Assembly: GCA_019096195.1 (NCBI GenBank)
Contig: JAGTXK010000239.1
Span: 248,001 to 312,000 of the forward strand
DNA: 64,000 nt
Source of the DNA: Boletus sp. NGJ
Taxonomy: Eukaryota > Basidiomycota > Agaricomycetes > Boletales > Boletaceae
Direction of reading: 5' to 3'
Below are positions 1 to 10,800 of this stretch, in pieces. The notes below the pieces were generated by a model. The model made no database searches, was not told the DNA's origin, and worked only from the letters and a program-made list of their open reading frames with translations. Each line of letters starts with the position of its first letter. Within the stretch, counting starts at the first letter, position 1. A program made the position numbers and the translations under genes.

Positions 1-2804
1 CACATTGCGCCCATGCTTAAAAGACTGACCGTCCCATCACCTTCTCCCATCTTCACGCCGTTGCGTACCTGTATGACCACTGTTAAGAACATCCACGAAT
101 CGCCCTCGAAATCTCATGCCTTGGGAGTCAGGTTCTCGTTCGTGTACTCTGCATCGATCCAACTTGAGCGGAGTCGAGAAATGTAATCCGATGGGGGACG
201 AGCAGAACTGTCGGTCTCCGCTTCATGTTCCTTTGGCAGTTCTGTATCTACCAGCGACTCGCTTGGCACTTGTTGGGCGTGAGCATACCTGCCAGTCGAG
301 AATAATCAGCCTAGATTGCGCACGGTCATTACGTCGACGTGACATACATGTAAGACCGCTAGGACAGCTAAAATTAACCCAGCATGGAAAAGTCCACAAT
401 GACGGTACACACCTCCGTTTCCTTTCCGTGCCCATAGACACAGATGAATTTCATCGATGGGGCATTAGGAAGCCTTTCGGGCACGACCAATAAGTCAAGT
501 CATTCCTAGAAACAGTTACCCAAATACCTTATCTCAAGGGGATTGGTCCATTTCCTATTGTCAAAGTTATTCCTCGCCAAGACTTCCTCATCACGTTCGA
601 TCCCAAAGGAGTAATTCGTTGATATCATTTTCTGCCATCCCAAGGAATTCAATTTGTGGATCAAGTGCGATGTCAAATGAAATTGCCCGAACCTGAAAGC
701 TGCTTGGCGTGCGTTCGAGAATCCAGTTCCCCACCATTTCCGCCGTCATATTCTTTGTTTGTTCTGCAACACCCACGCCGTGTGCAACCATTTCTCGGCG
801 GAAAGAGATGAGAGCGCCATGCGAATGGGAAGCTTCACATTCGTCACATTCATCATCTGGTGCCCATGTCTCGTTGCCCCATATGGTATCTCCTCCCTTG
901 GGGTAACGACAATGAGATCTGTGATTGTTATGTTCCATGGGAGCTGTACCTTAACCCAAAGGCTCGCACTTCCAGCCCAGCTACGGAACAGCTGTTGACG
1001 TTCACTCCTGGAGAAGAAGCGTTCAAGCACTAGGTCGGGCACGAGGTTATCGTGTCAGACTTGTATATCTATATCCTCCTGGCACTGACCATAGGCTCCT
1101 GCAGGATTCATTTCCACGGTGTCTCTCATCTCTCCGGAAAGGAAAGCGGACATTGCCTTTGTCTGAGTGCATGGTTGATATCATGGTTACCATGGTTTTA
1201 GGTAAAGCTCTCAGCAGATGCTCACTGTACCCTGTACCCTGGTCAGATATGACACATAATCGACGAAATGTCGCATACCAAGTATGCTCCACCAATGCTG
1301 AGAAAGGTTTCAATGTGGTTCTGAAGATAATGTAAACCTTCAAATGAAGCTGCGTGGTAATACTGACCTCCACCCAGTCAGGGCCACCACCTCCGTGTAC
1401 AGAAGACTCTACCCATTTGAAACTAACGTTGTTAGATTCAATCACCCGGTACTAAGACTGCCAAAGAGCACGAACAAGTACTGTCACAATAAGGTCAGCG
1501 TTCTTGTTGACAAGAGATGTATATTAGAATACTCACAAGTGCGACCTAAGCCAACCTCCAATGAGCATGGAATAAGTCAATAACAAAGCTTTACGCACAG
1601 TGGAGCCCATGGAGTGAGCGACTATGACCACTTTTTTGCCTTGGCGCTTTCTACGTTGAGACACGACAGCTACCGTGGAATCATCTCACTGTTGATTGCG
1701 AACTTACTTGAGACCCTCGATCATAACCTTCAATTTGGAAAAGTAGCCATCTCGTTCTTCGAGATTCCACATGGACAATCGCCAATCATATGCTGCGAGA
1801 TAAAGGTTGTTCGTGTCGTAATCCACAACCGCAAGATTTTCAATAATCTTGGCCCTAATGGACTGGTAGATGAGTATATAGCTCTAATTCGAGACGTCGA
1901 AACCCGAACCAGATCCAGTATCCTGTCATAAAACTACTGGCGGCGTTGATACCCTCCGCTGCTCGAACTTTTGCACCCAGGGTGTCGAGGCCAGTGTCCG
2001 GATCGAGCATCATGGCTGCCATCCACCTTTCTCGATTGAACACTACCTGAGAGAGCATATTAAAACCACCCCACACTTTTTCACGGAAGAAAGCCCGATA
2101 TTCAGGTGAAGTTGACCAAGACTCCAAAGACTATAGAGTCGTTTATGTTAGATTCATCGGATCAATCAGAACTGAATCACGGACAGTGGAGATGATGCCA
2201 GGTATCAGTACGACAGGGTATTGTGCAGTGAGACCCCGCGCCTTCATTGCCTCACCTACTTGAAATTCGCGCCCATCATTGTTTAATTTCCAGACTTCTG
2301 GAATATGGCTGCGTAGGCGTCCCCACTCCACTTCAACAAGTGAAAAGTCTATTTCAGGTAGCCTGAGCGATATGTCATACTCTTGCATCAAGAGGAGTAG
2401 GTGTGCATGCATCTCCTGCATATCATAAGGTTGTATGAGAATGAACCCCAGGAGAACACCCACTACGGAACGATGAGGCATACGCAACGACACTCATAAC
2501 ATAGGACGTACGAATAATGCCAAGCGGGAAGAGGAAACGTGCTTTCAGAAAAAAGCGCCGTTTCGACCTCTAAGACGGTGCAATCGTGTCAAAGAATGCG
2601 CCGTAAGAAATATGGTCAACGCACCTTCTGTAATTCATGTATCTGGGCATCATACAGCATTGCTTGACGCTCGGCTTCTTGCCGTGCACCACGTAGGCTT
2701 TCCACTACCTGCGAGCCGGCGTCGCTGTGGTCGTGATCTGAGGATGCTGTAGACTCGTCCGAGTTGGCTGACCATGTTTTCGGTCGTTTAAAGAGGGGCA
2801 TCAT
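1..2804 (-). CDS. LRO1: Phospholipid:diacylglycerol acyltransferase (PDAT), 3' end missing
   Basis: The product is an ER acyltransferase that moves a fatty acid from a phospholipid to diacylglycerol to make triacylglycerol. Exons read leftward from ATG at 2804 (MMPLFKRPKTW). An N-terminal Ser/Asp-rich tail is followed by one hydrophobic segment (LFPLGIILGVLLGFILI, joined across an intron), as in single-pass Lro1. Family blocks follow in order: GREFQVGEAMKARGL and YPVVLIPGIIST, EKVWGGFNMLSQVVFNRE, AAYDWRLSMWNLEERDGYF, the nucleophile motif AHSMGS (near 1605-1620), FKWVESSVHGGGGPDWVE, the FLSGEMRDTVEMNPAG block, FFSRSERQQLFRSWAGSAS and finally GEGDGTVSLLSMGAMC at the left edge. The C-terminal catalytic His region lies outside the window. 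About ten introns of 45-60 bases are needed. The intron at 69-119 appears to use a GC donor. Upstream in-frame GTG (2828) was rejected as start because ATG follows. Identification is firm; exact splice sites are inferred. Confidence 0.93.
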
Positions 2805-4146
2805 GAATTCGGTACTGTGTCGCGTCACTGAAGCGGCTTATCCTATTCTCTGAGCTTGCAAATTAACCGGTGGTGTACTTGGTTTTCGGTTAATTTATGT
2901 TGAGTTTCGGCATTGAGAGTAGAAACTTGAAAGGAGTGTCAATCAAACTTCGGCAACAGCCACAACTTCGGGACAATTATTGAATATTGAAGCCCCTATC
3001 CAACGCGTTCATTCTCCATTCCGATATTATCATTCAATATCAGGATCTCCACACACAATCGAGACGCATATCAAGTTACCCCTAGCGACTACTCTATTGG
3101 TCGTAGCGGCCAGCGCTGCGCACCAGTCCCTGACCCTAGTATTCAACGGTAACGTCGTAGTTTCGGTCATTTCCACCCTAGTACTAATGGCTAGGCACCG
3201 TGCTACTGGTGTGGGAGCGACTGCTTATCAACGTGAGCACACCCCTTGTTCTCTCCAAAGCGCAGGTAGTGAGGAACTTTGCTTCACGTTGAAGGTGAGA
3301 GACCTGGTATGATAGACGTGTGGTCGGAGGAGGTGAATCGCAGCTTGGACGCGTGCGTATTCGTTGCTGTCGGTTTTCCAAAAAAAAAAAAAAAAAAAGT
3401 CGCGATGCCTGGCACCCACTGGCACTGGTATTGTATTCGGAAGGGGATGGCATTATGGATGGTGATGAGTCGCGTGAGTCGGCGAGCGAATACGGAAAGA
3501 GAGAACACGACAAGGGGTCACCTTCTAGCCATGTCGTGTGCTTCGGATAAAAGCTGCCACTGGTAGTCGACTCGGACGCATGCTTCGAACGCGAGGTTCA
3601 CCCAAGGATTTCCGTTGGAAGGGCCCTCATGAACCCTGCGGAAGGTAACTCGGGTCCGAGTGTGGTACAGATTGCCAGGGGTCGTTACCAAGCTAGGGTC
3701 CGACGAGATATGCTTGAGTCCACTAGGGAGACAGTGAGGTTGGGCTAGCGATCGCACTTGGAGGTCGTGACAATCCATGCTCTGCGACTCAGCGAGGATT
3801 CGGGAGTGTCTGCAACTGATTTACTCACTCGCGAAGCCTCACCATGCAGACGGCCTGCAATTAGTGAGTTCAATCGATCATACGCCTAAAACAAAACCGT
3901 GGTGTCAATGCGGACTGTATCAAATCAGGGTAAGCAGTACTAGTACTAGGGTGACACGACTCCGAACTCCTTGTCCGTCCAAGTCGCGGCTCTGGATTCT
4001 AGAGGTTGTTTCGCCCAAGGACCCTCGGGCACCCCTAAATGGTTATGGCATCGCAGACACGAGGCAACCAGCGTTTATCGACATGTTGTCAATGGTTATC
4101 AACTTCTTTACCCAACAGCGACACAATTCGTTGATGGTTTACTAGT
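2805..4146. other. Intergenic stretch, no recognised gene
   Basis: Both strands carry only short open frames without family motifs. The notable element is an uninterrupted A19 run at 3380-3398, preceded by TTTTCC. Frame-2 sequence at about 3990-4140 could belong to an upstream exon of the next gene, ending at the AG at 4144-4145, but no convincing 5' exon chain was found. The stretch also holds the promoter of the leftward PDAT gene. Confidence 0.4.
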
Positions 4147-5742
4147 ATGGCTCATCCTGACGGCACCTCCCTGCATGGGCTCGTCGGTCCTGCGATACTG
4201 CAGGCATCACAGCTTGCGCGCTATCAAGCGTTCAGAAGCATCAACAAGAATGTCGTGGAGGTGGATGAAAACGATGTGATCAGCCAGAAACCAACATCCG
4301 AGGAGGAGCGGATCATTGTGTCGAACACCGCTGTTGTCTCTGCGTTGGAGAATCTGTTCAGTTGGATGTGAGCCACATGTCTCTGATTGACAGTGATTGT
4401 GAATACACTTGATTCGCTTTGGATAGGCACAAGGACAAAACCCAGAGAACCAGCCAACTGTCGTATATTGAATCATGGAGGTTTCATCGTGCAATGTACC
4501 GAGTTTGGATCATGTCGACTCTGTACGGATACGGGAGTGCTGCCCACGGACAGCGTGCAATGGGCGCGAGTTCTAGCACTCAAGAGGCTTTCCTTCAAAA
4601 ATTCACGTCTCAGGAACTCATTCAAATCAACAAAGTCTCCAGGTTCCTGAAAAGTATTGCTGATTGGGTGATCTTTGCCGAGTGTAAACTAGTAGGATCC
4701 CTGGATGTCTGTCAGTTAACGGAAACCACCGACTCAGCCTTTCGTCGCATTGACCGAAATTTTTCTCACTTTAACAGACGACTTTGATGGACTGTACCTG
4801 TTCGCAGGTCCCCACATCCTTTTACGCTGCTACGAGGAGCAGAGTTCCGACCTGTTGCCGTGGGGCTACCTCGATGATGAAGTCTCCGAAAATTTCCTTC
4901 TTCCTTCTGTCGAAAGCATCCTCTCACAGCGTAATATCACCATACCGTTCGCATACGTAGGGTCAATTCTGGATGAAATATGTGGGGCTACCGATACTTG
5001 TTAGTCTGACCAACTTTATTGTCGCCTGTGCCAGTGCTTACTATGGACAGGCCGTGCATGTGGCCGGGGTGATTTGTTTCACTCGGTCGACGCACAATGT
5101 ACTCCGAACTTGTACAACGAGAGGAGTGCGATTGTTTCGTCCTTCACCCAGTTGTCGGCTCATGCATGGACACCTCTTAGATTGGGCACGCCTGAAAGGT
5201 TACCTCGGGATTCCTTCCGAGATCTTCTTGAAGTTACCATCCAACATTGTTGAGAAAGCCCTCTTCAAGGCACTCCAAGAGGCCAATTATGATGCCTTGT
5301 TCCGTGAACTGTTCGCACACAAGAGTGATCAGTTCAAAGATTGGACAGAACATGATTGGATCTGCCTAGATTGCATCCGAGAATTTTTCAGGGTGACGGT
5401 TTTTCGGTGGTGGCGTGAGCGGAAAGTTCGAGGTAATATTTTTATTTTGTGTCTGATCATGACGATTAACGTTCCCCGACAAGCTGGCAAGTCGATTCCG
5501 CAAGACTGCAGGCATGTTCATCATCCCATTTGTCGATATGGTCCACGCTGATGAGTGGCTCCAAGACATGGGCTATTACTGTAAAGATCAATGCTTCGAC
5601 GCGGGGCGAGACCATGCGACACGTTTCAATGTGGGTAGTATCCCTTTTTTGCACTCCTTTACTGAAGCAACAGATGTGTGTATAGCATCTTTGTGAGCCT
5701 GTCGATGTAATAGCATCACTGGCGCATTACCATGGTCGTTGA
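4147..5742 (+). CDS. Unnamed fungal protein with Cys/His-rich C-terminus
   Basis: I do not recognise a function. Exons join cleanly: 4147 to about 4367, then from 4425 (FSW|MHKDKTQ), through WRFHRAMYRVWIMSTLYGYG, then DDFDGLYLFAGPHILLRCYE after an intron ending near 4779. Further exons give LKGYLGIPSEIFLKLPSNI and TEHDWICLDCIREFFR. A late exon gives MGYYCKDQCFDAGRDHATRF, and a final one HLCEPVDVIASLAHYHGR, ending in TGA at 5740-5742. The C-terminus holds a CxxC pair (WICLDC), a second Cys pair (YCKDQC) and a downstream His/Cys (HATRFNHLC), a pattern that could bind zinc. The 'R-x-x-RA-[ML]-YR-V/L-W' helix and this Cys/His tail recur, as I remember them, in uncharacterised agaricomycete proteins. 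The true start may lie upstream, because an acceptor-like TTTACTAG immediately precedes the ATG. Mid-gene splice sites near 5000-5200 are uncertain. Confidence 0.6.
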
Positions 5743-6331
5743 GTGTCTGGAACAAGCATTGAATGGATTGGCGCTAAACATAGACCATTCCTTGGGATTT
5801 GCTATGTCGGTCATCGCGATTTCTTGGATACGTGGTTGTGATGATGGCGTAGGGATTTGCAAAACAGACAAACTCGTTCGGACTTGTCAAATGTTGGCCA
5901 TATTGCATATCCCCACTGCCTCGAGAAATCGTCGAAAGATACACTCACAGATGTTTTTGATCATGCTCTTCCAGCTTTGAACCTTCGGTCTAGATCACCC
6001 TGGACAACGTATACGACGCTCTGGGATTCTATTTTGTCCGATGATAAGATCTCGTCCAAAACTTGGACACCGCCAGCGTATTGGGTCCTAAGTAATATAG
6101 CCGATTAATAAATCATGATGTGGCCAGCAATCTGATCGCCGTGTCTTTCACAAAAGGAAAGCAAAGCAACCATGGCCACTCTGTATAACTATCCCGTCAT
6201 CTCCATCACTATATCATTCTTCGGCCCTCAGCCATTTACTCAGCGCGGCAAAGCCTCTATCGAACAGGTGCGACGTGTTCACAAGCTCTGAGATCAAACA
6301 CACCATCTTACAAGGAACGTCTCGGACAGAC
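5743..6331. other. Intergenic stretch before nicotinamidase gene
   Basis: Two overlapping short frames at 5732-6108 have no family motif and no supporting splice pattern. The stretch serves as the 3' flank of the preceding gene and the promoter of the nicotinamidase gene. Nothing else is visible. Confidence 0.4.
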
Positions 6332-7033
6332 ATGACAGAGACTCAGAGTCCCGTGAACGCACTGCTAGTCATAGACATGCAGGCGGACTTCATTACCGGG
6401 AGCCTGGCTGTCCCAGATGGCCCATCAGTCATCGATCCAGTCAAGGATATTATCAAGCTTCCGTTCCATGCTCGGTATGCCTCTAAAGACTGGCATCCAT
6501 CTGGCCACATCTCGTTTGCTTCCGCTCACCCGGGCAAGGCCCTTTTCGGGCTAACGACTATCTACCCACCGGAGCACCTCGTCGTAGCCAAAGGCCAAGA
6601 CGTGAACTCGATCGCACAGCGGGGTCTGGAGCAGGTGTTGTGGCCGGATCACTGTGTCCAAGGCACACGAGGGGCACAGCTCGTCGAACCACTACACGAG
6701 GATCAGTTCGACGCGATCATCTTGAAGGGAATGGATCCAGGCGTGGAGTGTTATTCTGCGTTTAAAGATCCATGGGGGTTGTTGGTTTCGAACCTTGAAG
6801 CGTTGCTTCGGGAGACAGGTGTGACGGACCTGTACATTGTCGGTGTGGCTGGGGACTATTGTGTCAAAGAGTCTGCGATCGACGCAGCCAAGTTCGACGC
6901 GTGGAAGACATGGATCGTAAAGGAAGGGGTGCGGAGCGTTTCAACGGAAGGGAAGGAATGGAACACCCTCAAGGCTGCCGGGGTGGGTATCATCGATACG
7001 ATCAGCGATCTGAAAGGGAGACTAGGTGTGTAA
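6332..7033 (+). CDS. PNC1: Nicotinamidase (isochorismatase-like hydrolase)
   Basis: The enzyme hydrolyses nicotinamide to nicotinate and ammonia, the first step of NAD+ salvage in fungi, and by removing nicotinamide it relieves inhibition of sirtuins. It is one uninterrupted exon of 233 residues, close to yeast Pnc1 (216). ALLVIDMQADF carries the catalytic Asp (Asp15). The ASKDWHPSGHISF block supplies the metal-binding Asp and His. A second metal His lies in WPDHCVQGTRGAQ. The nucleophilic Cys is in VGVAGDYCVKESA. ATG at 6332 (MTETQSPVNALL) is preferred over ATG at 6275, because the family begins just before the VIDMQ strand and the extra 19 residues lack family character. The absence of introns stands out among intron-rich neighbours but is common for this small enzyme. 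Confidence 0.95.
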   Translation: MTETQSPVNALLVIDMQADFITGSLAVPDGPSVIDPVKDIIKLPFHARYASKDWHPSGHISFASAHPGKALFGLTTIYPPEHLVVAKGQDVNSIAQRGLEQVLWPDHCVQGTRGAQLVEPLHEDQFDAIILKGMDPGVECYSAFKDPWGLLVSNLEALLRETGVTDLYIVGVAGDYCVKESAIDAAKFDAWKTWIVKEGVRSVSTEGKEWNTLKAAGVGIIDTISDLKGRLGV

Positions 7034-7210
7034 TCGACCGTGGTACTACTATCACAGCTGTATGGATCTGTCAATATTGTCCGTAGATTCGTCAAAGATA
7101 CGCTTTGATCTCCACTTTTGCTAGAGTCTTCTCATTGTTCTTCACGTATATAAGCTTCCCTGTTCCCTCCTCGTTGATGCCCATTGAAATTCGCTTTCGT
7201 CTCCTGCCAG

Positions 7211-7216
7211 AAAAAA
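7211..7216 (-). terminator. RNA polymerase III terminator of tRNA-Gly
   Basis: On the minus strand a run of six T lies 7 bases past the tRNA 3' end, the usual Pol III stop signal. Confidence 0.7.
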
Positions 7217-7223
7217 GTCTTGC

Positions 7224-7294
7224 TGCATTAAGGGGGAATCGAACCCCCGGCGGGTCGATGGCAACGACCCAGGTTACCACTACCCCATTAATGC
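7224..7294 (-). tRNA. tRNA-Gly (anticodon GCC)
   Basis: The reverse complement folds as a full cloverleaf without an intron. The acceptor stem is GCATTAA paired with TTAATGC, with discriminator A. The D arm contains GGGTAGTGGTAACC. The anticodon stem GGTCG/CGACC encloses loop TTGCCAT, so the anticodon is GCC. The T arm is GGGGG-TTCGATT-CCCCC. It is 71 bases long and the A and B box promoter positions fit. It reads glycine codons GGC and GGT. Confidence 0.96.
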
Positions 7295-7875
7295 TCGTCG
7301 ATATCCATCTGGTCGTTTTGCTCAACGGGCTAATGGTTCTTACCCGCACTAACGCCGTCTAGAATGCGACACTGCTCCACGAGTAATTTCCGCATCCTGG
7401 GAATACCAGTGCAGAAAACCGGCCTGCGAACCTCAGGGTCCCACATGACGAGCCCACGAATTGTATTAGAAGATCCCATGGCGACCTGGGATATGAGACG
7501 CGAACGCACTGTGAGGCCGATAGATCAGAAATTTGTCAAGGATCATATGGCAAACTCGCACCTAACCTCTCATTCAAACTAGCGGAACGCCCACAATCAG
7601 GACGCAGCAAACAGAAGTAAGGCTGCACGCAATCAATGATAAACCGTCTTGTCCGCGAGACATGCAGTTACCTATCCCGTGGGTATTTATTAGTGTTTGG
7701 CGATTTTCGCGGTCACGTGGTCAACGCGTTTCACAAAGGTTCCCACGGTCGTCGTTGTTTCTTTCTGCACCACAACTGCTCGCGAGCAGCGTACGCGACG
7801 GCGACAACGACAGCAAGACCCCACGACAGCGACGACAGCGACACCATTGTGTAACACTTTACAGACAGGCTCGTT
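7295..7875. other. Intergenic stretch upstream of BUD4-like gene
   Basis: Short frames at 7364-7582 and 7636-7919 have no family motif. The half nearest the BUD4-like gene looks like a promoter and 5' leader. It contains an E-box and an MluI-type element, listed separately. Confidence 0.45.
7714..7729 (+). promoter_or_regulatory. Possible E-box and MluI cell-cycle box upstream of BUD4-like gene
   Basis: CACGTG at 7714-7719 and ACGCGT at 7724-7729 lie about 150 bases before the BUD4-like start. ACGCGT is the core site of the fungal MBF G1/S regulator. Bud4/anillin genes are cell-cycle controlled in yeasts, so use of the site is plausible. Either hexamer can occur by chance, so the assignment is an inference. 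Confidence 0.3.
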
Positions 7876-10800
7876 ATGAGCACACAGCGATCATTAACAG
7901 CGTCCCCTTTGAAGGATAGACTGCTTTCAAACTCTCCCGATCCAGTTCAGTCATCGATTCTTCGCGACTCAGCCAAAGGATGGGGGAGATCGTCGTCACC
8001 GAGCTCAAATTTAGGGACGACCCCACTCAGGATTGCAAAACGCGAAGGGAAACCCCCCTTTCCTCCAGTCGCTCGACGATCTTCATCCAGTTACAAGCAC
8101 GTCAGAAACAGTAATCTCGTATCGAAATCACCGTTTAAAAGTCAAACTCCCGTTCCTTCCAGACCCTCTACTTCTACGTCTACATCTAGTGATACCTTCC
8201 ACGTTGAGCAAGGCACTCGCCGAGTTAGCGGCGAAAAAAGGCCTCGCCCCGATTCTATGCATGAACAAGCTGAGAACGAGAGACCCTTGGCATTCAAGCG
8301 CGAAAGGCGCCAGTCCAAAGCTTATCAGGGACTCATTGAGAAAGAGCCCGTCACGAAGAGCCCCTTCAAACGAGTGGTCAGCGCCGAAGAGGAGCAGCCA
8401 CCGCCCGTGCCTCCCAAGGAGACATTTACATCAGCTCCAGCGCCGCGACTAGCGCCACCATCACCACCCTCTTCAGCACCCCCTTCCCGTCCAATTACCC
8501 CGTCCCGCTCCTCGCTCGTTTCCAAACGACTCCACGGGCCCCGAGCCGCGGATCAACCTTCGTTGGATGGTAGACGACAGAGACGGAAAACAGTAACGTT
8601 TGATGAACGTTGCGATGTCTTGGAGTTTGATCGAGACGAAGAAGAGAACCCCTTCTTTTCATCTGACGAGGATGATTACGGTGAACCTGAACAGCACGTC
8701 GAATTAGAGACGCATAGCTCACAAGGCCACGATAATGCCGTGGGCGGCGATGGTGCCGAACAGTGCAGCTTTGAGAGTGTTCAACTTGGTGATGCAGACC
8801 AAAGCATCACCGGTATTGTCGACAACATGCTGCAATCTACCTCTCTCGCAGGACTAGGCTTGCCTTCCACGCCTAGTCGTCACCCCTCTCTGCCTGTGGA
8901 CATGGATACAGAAGACGGGGTTCCGTACGGACGCACTCATCATGCAGAGCGCGCACGGCGCCGAGCCAGTGTATCGTCTCCCGCTATGTCTGCTCCAGGC
9001 TTCCCCTTCCACGATTCTGAGCATAGTGTGCAAGGCTCTCCTTCAACGCCTGCTCGAATGGCAGAGCCCTCGGTGGACATGTCTTCCGGCTCAGACATTC
9101 CGCTTGGGAGGTCGACGCATGTCGAGCGTGCACGCCAAGACCACCAAGTGGACGAAGTTGAGGCAGATGTCAATATGATGCCGCCGTCACCAAGCCCCAC
9201 AAAGGAACTGGTGCGCAGTGAGCACTCCAATCGAGATGCGCTCGTTCCGCGATTTGAATTGGAACCACCAAGAAATGAAAGCTCCCCCAAGAATAGTCAT
9301 AGTGGTGGGTTTAGATCGTCCTTCTTCCAGTTTTGACGCTGATAACGTACGATGTAGCCTTGCCCACTGCTGACCCTTTCTCTGGATCGAAAGCGAAGGA
9401 AGACGTTAGTGAGCTGTCCTTTGTTTCATTCGACGACCCTGTGGACCCCGCAAACTTGTCCATCGGCCAGTCGGAGGTGTCATTGTCCAACCTGGACCTG
9501 GAAGCAGAGCTCCGAAAGGTCTTTAATCCGCCACAATCCGACAATAAGGGTGATGTCCCCAGACTGTCTGACCTCATCCCATGCAATGCGTCGTTCTCGA
9601 CGAGTACCCCTCCCCCCTTTACCCCTCCTCTTTCTTTTGCCACGTCCGGTTCATCCAACGTCTCCATCGCCGATCAAGTTATGCAGAGGGAAGGCGGTCC
9701 GTCATCTCATGGTCCATCACAGCCATGCTCATCCCCTGTCCCTACTCCCACTGGCGGCATCGCATCTCGCCCAGCCTCCCCATCAGGAGTGTCGCGTCAG
9801 CATAGCTCGGGTTCGCTCACGGATTTAAACATGCGCCGACGATCAGATTCTTCGCTTAATCTCTCCTCCAGACTCTCCGGTTCACCGGCCCTCTCTATGT
9901 GGACAGGGTCTCCCTTACGCGAGACTGCAAGCGGGCAAGAATTTCAAATTGAGCGTATGTCAAGGACAAGAATCAATAGAGAGGATGTTCAGATGAGGTT
10001 GAGGAGGAGGAGCATGGAAAGCCCATTGGGGTCACCTACCCCTGGTTCACCCCCACCCCCTGCGGAGCCATATGCAGCCGAGAAAGTGGACGGAAATATT
10101 ACCGACGAGCAGAGCGCTGTGGTTCCAGATGTCGGAGAATCAGATCAGGAGAGCGAGCGACAGCTGGACTTGATGTCTGGCATTATTGATACAAGCGCCG
10201 AGTTTGCGACCATCCAGACCGCTGAGAAGCGCACGGTGAACTCTGTTGTCGCTATTGCCAGTGGACAGGATAACGTTGTCAAGCATGGTGAAGAGGATAC
10301 CACGGATGGTGATGCATTATCCGCTGCCGCGGACGACAATTTATCACTTAGCAAACCATCAATGGTGGAACCGTTTCAACCTCGACCTACACCTGCACGT
10401 CCGCAGTCAAGCTTGGATATGCCCGAGACGAGTTTCGATCTCAGTGGAGGTCTAGGGATGGGATTGCGAGACTCCATGGGGTCCATCCAACTTGGGGAAA
10501 TGCGGTCCGCCTTGGACAGACTCATGGACGATGTCAAAGGTAGTTCCGGCTCGAGCACCAAGAAGCCAAACCCACGCTCGCAGGTTCGAGTTGAGTTAGT
10601 GACGGAAGGCATCAAAGTCGGTCAATTCAGTGCCAACACGAGCAGTAACATTGGAGAGGACAGCATGCAGACGGAGGTCGACATGGATCCCCCGATAGAA
10701 GATTTTCGCAGCGCACCTTTCGCAGGGCCCACTAGAACCGCGCCGTTACCGATACAACGCGCAACGACGGATTCGGTGGTCTATACGGGACCTTCGTTCA

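Noticed and set aside
116-493. Plus-strand ORF of 125 codons at the left edge
   Set aside because: It lies opposite PDAT exons whose motifs are clear on the minus strand.
2805-2828. Upstream GTG-started extension of PDAT
   Set aside because: The first ATG is at 2804 and nuclear genes start at ATG; the extra eight residues have no support.
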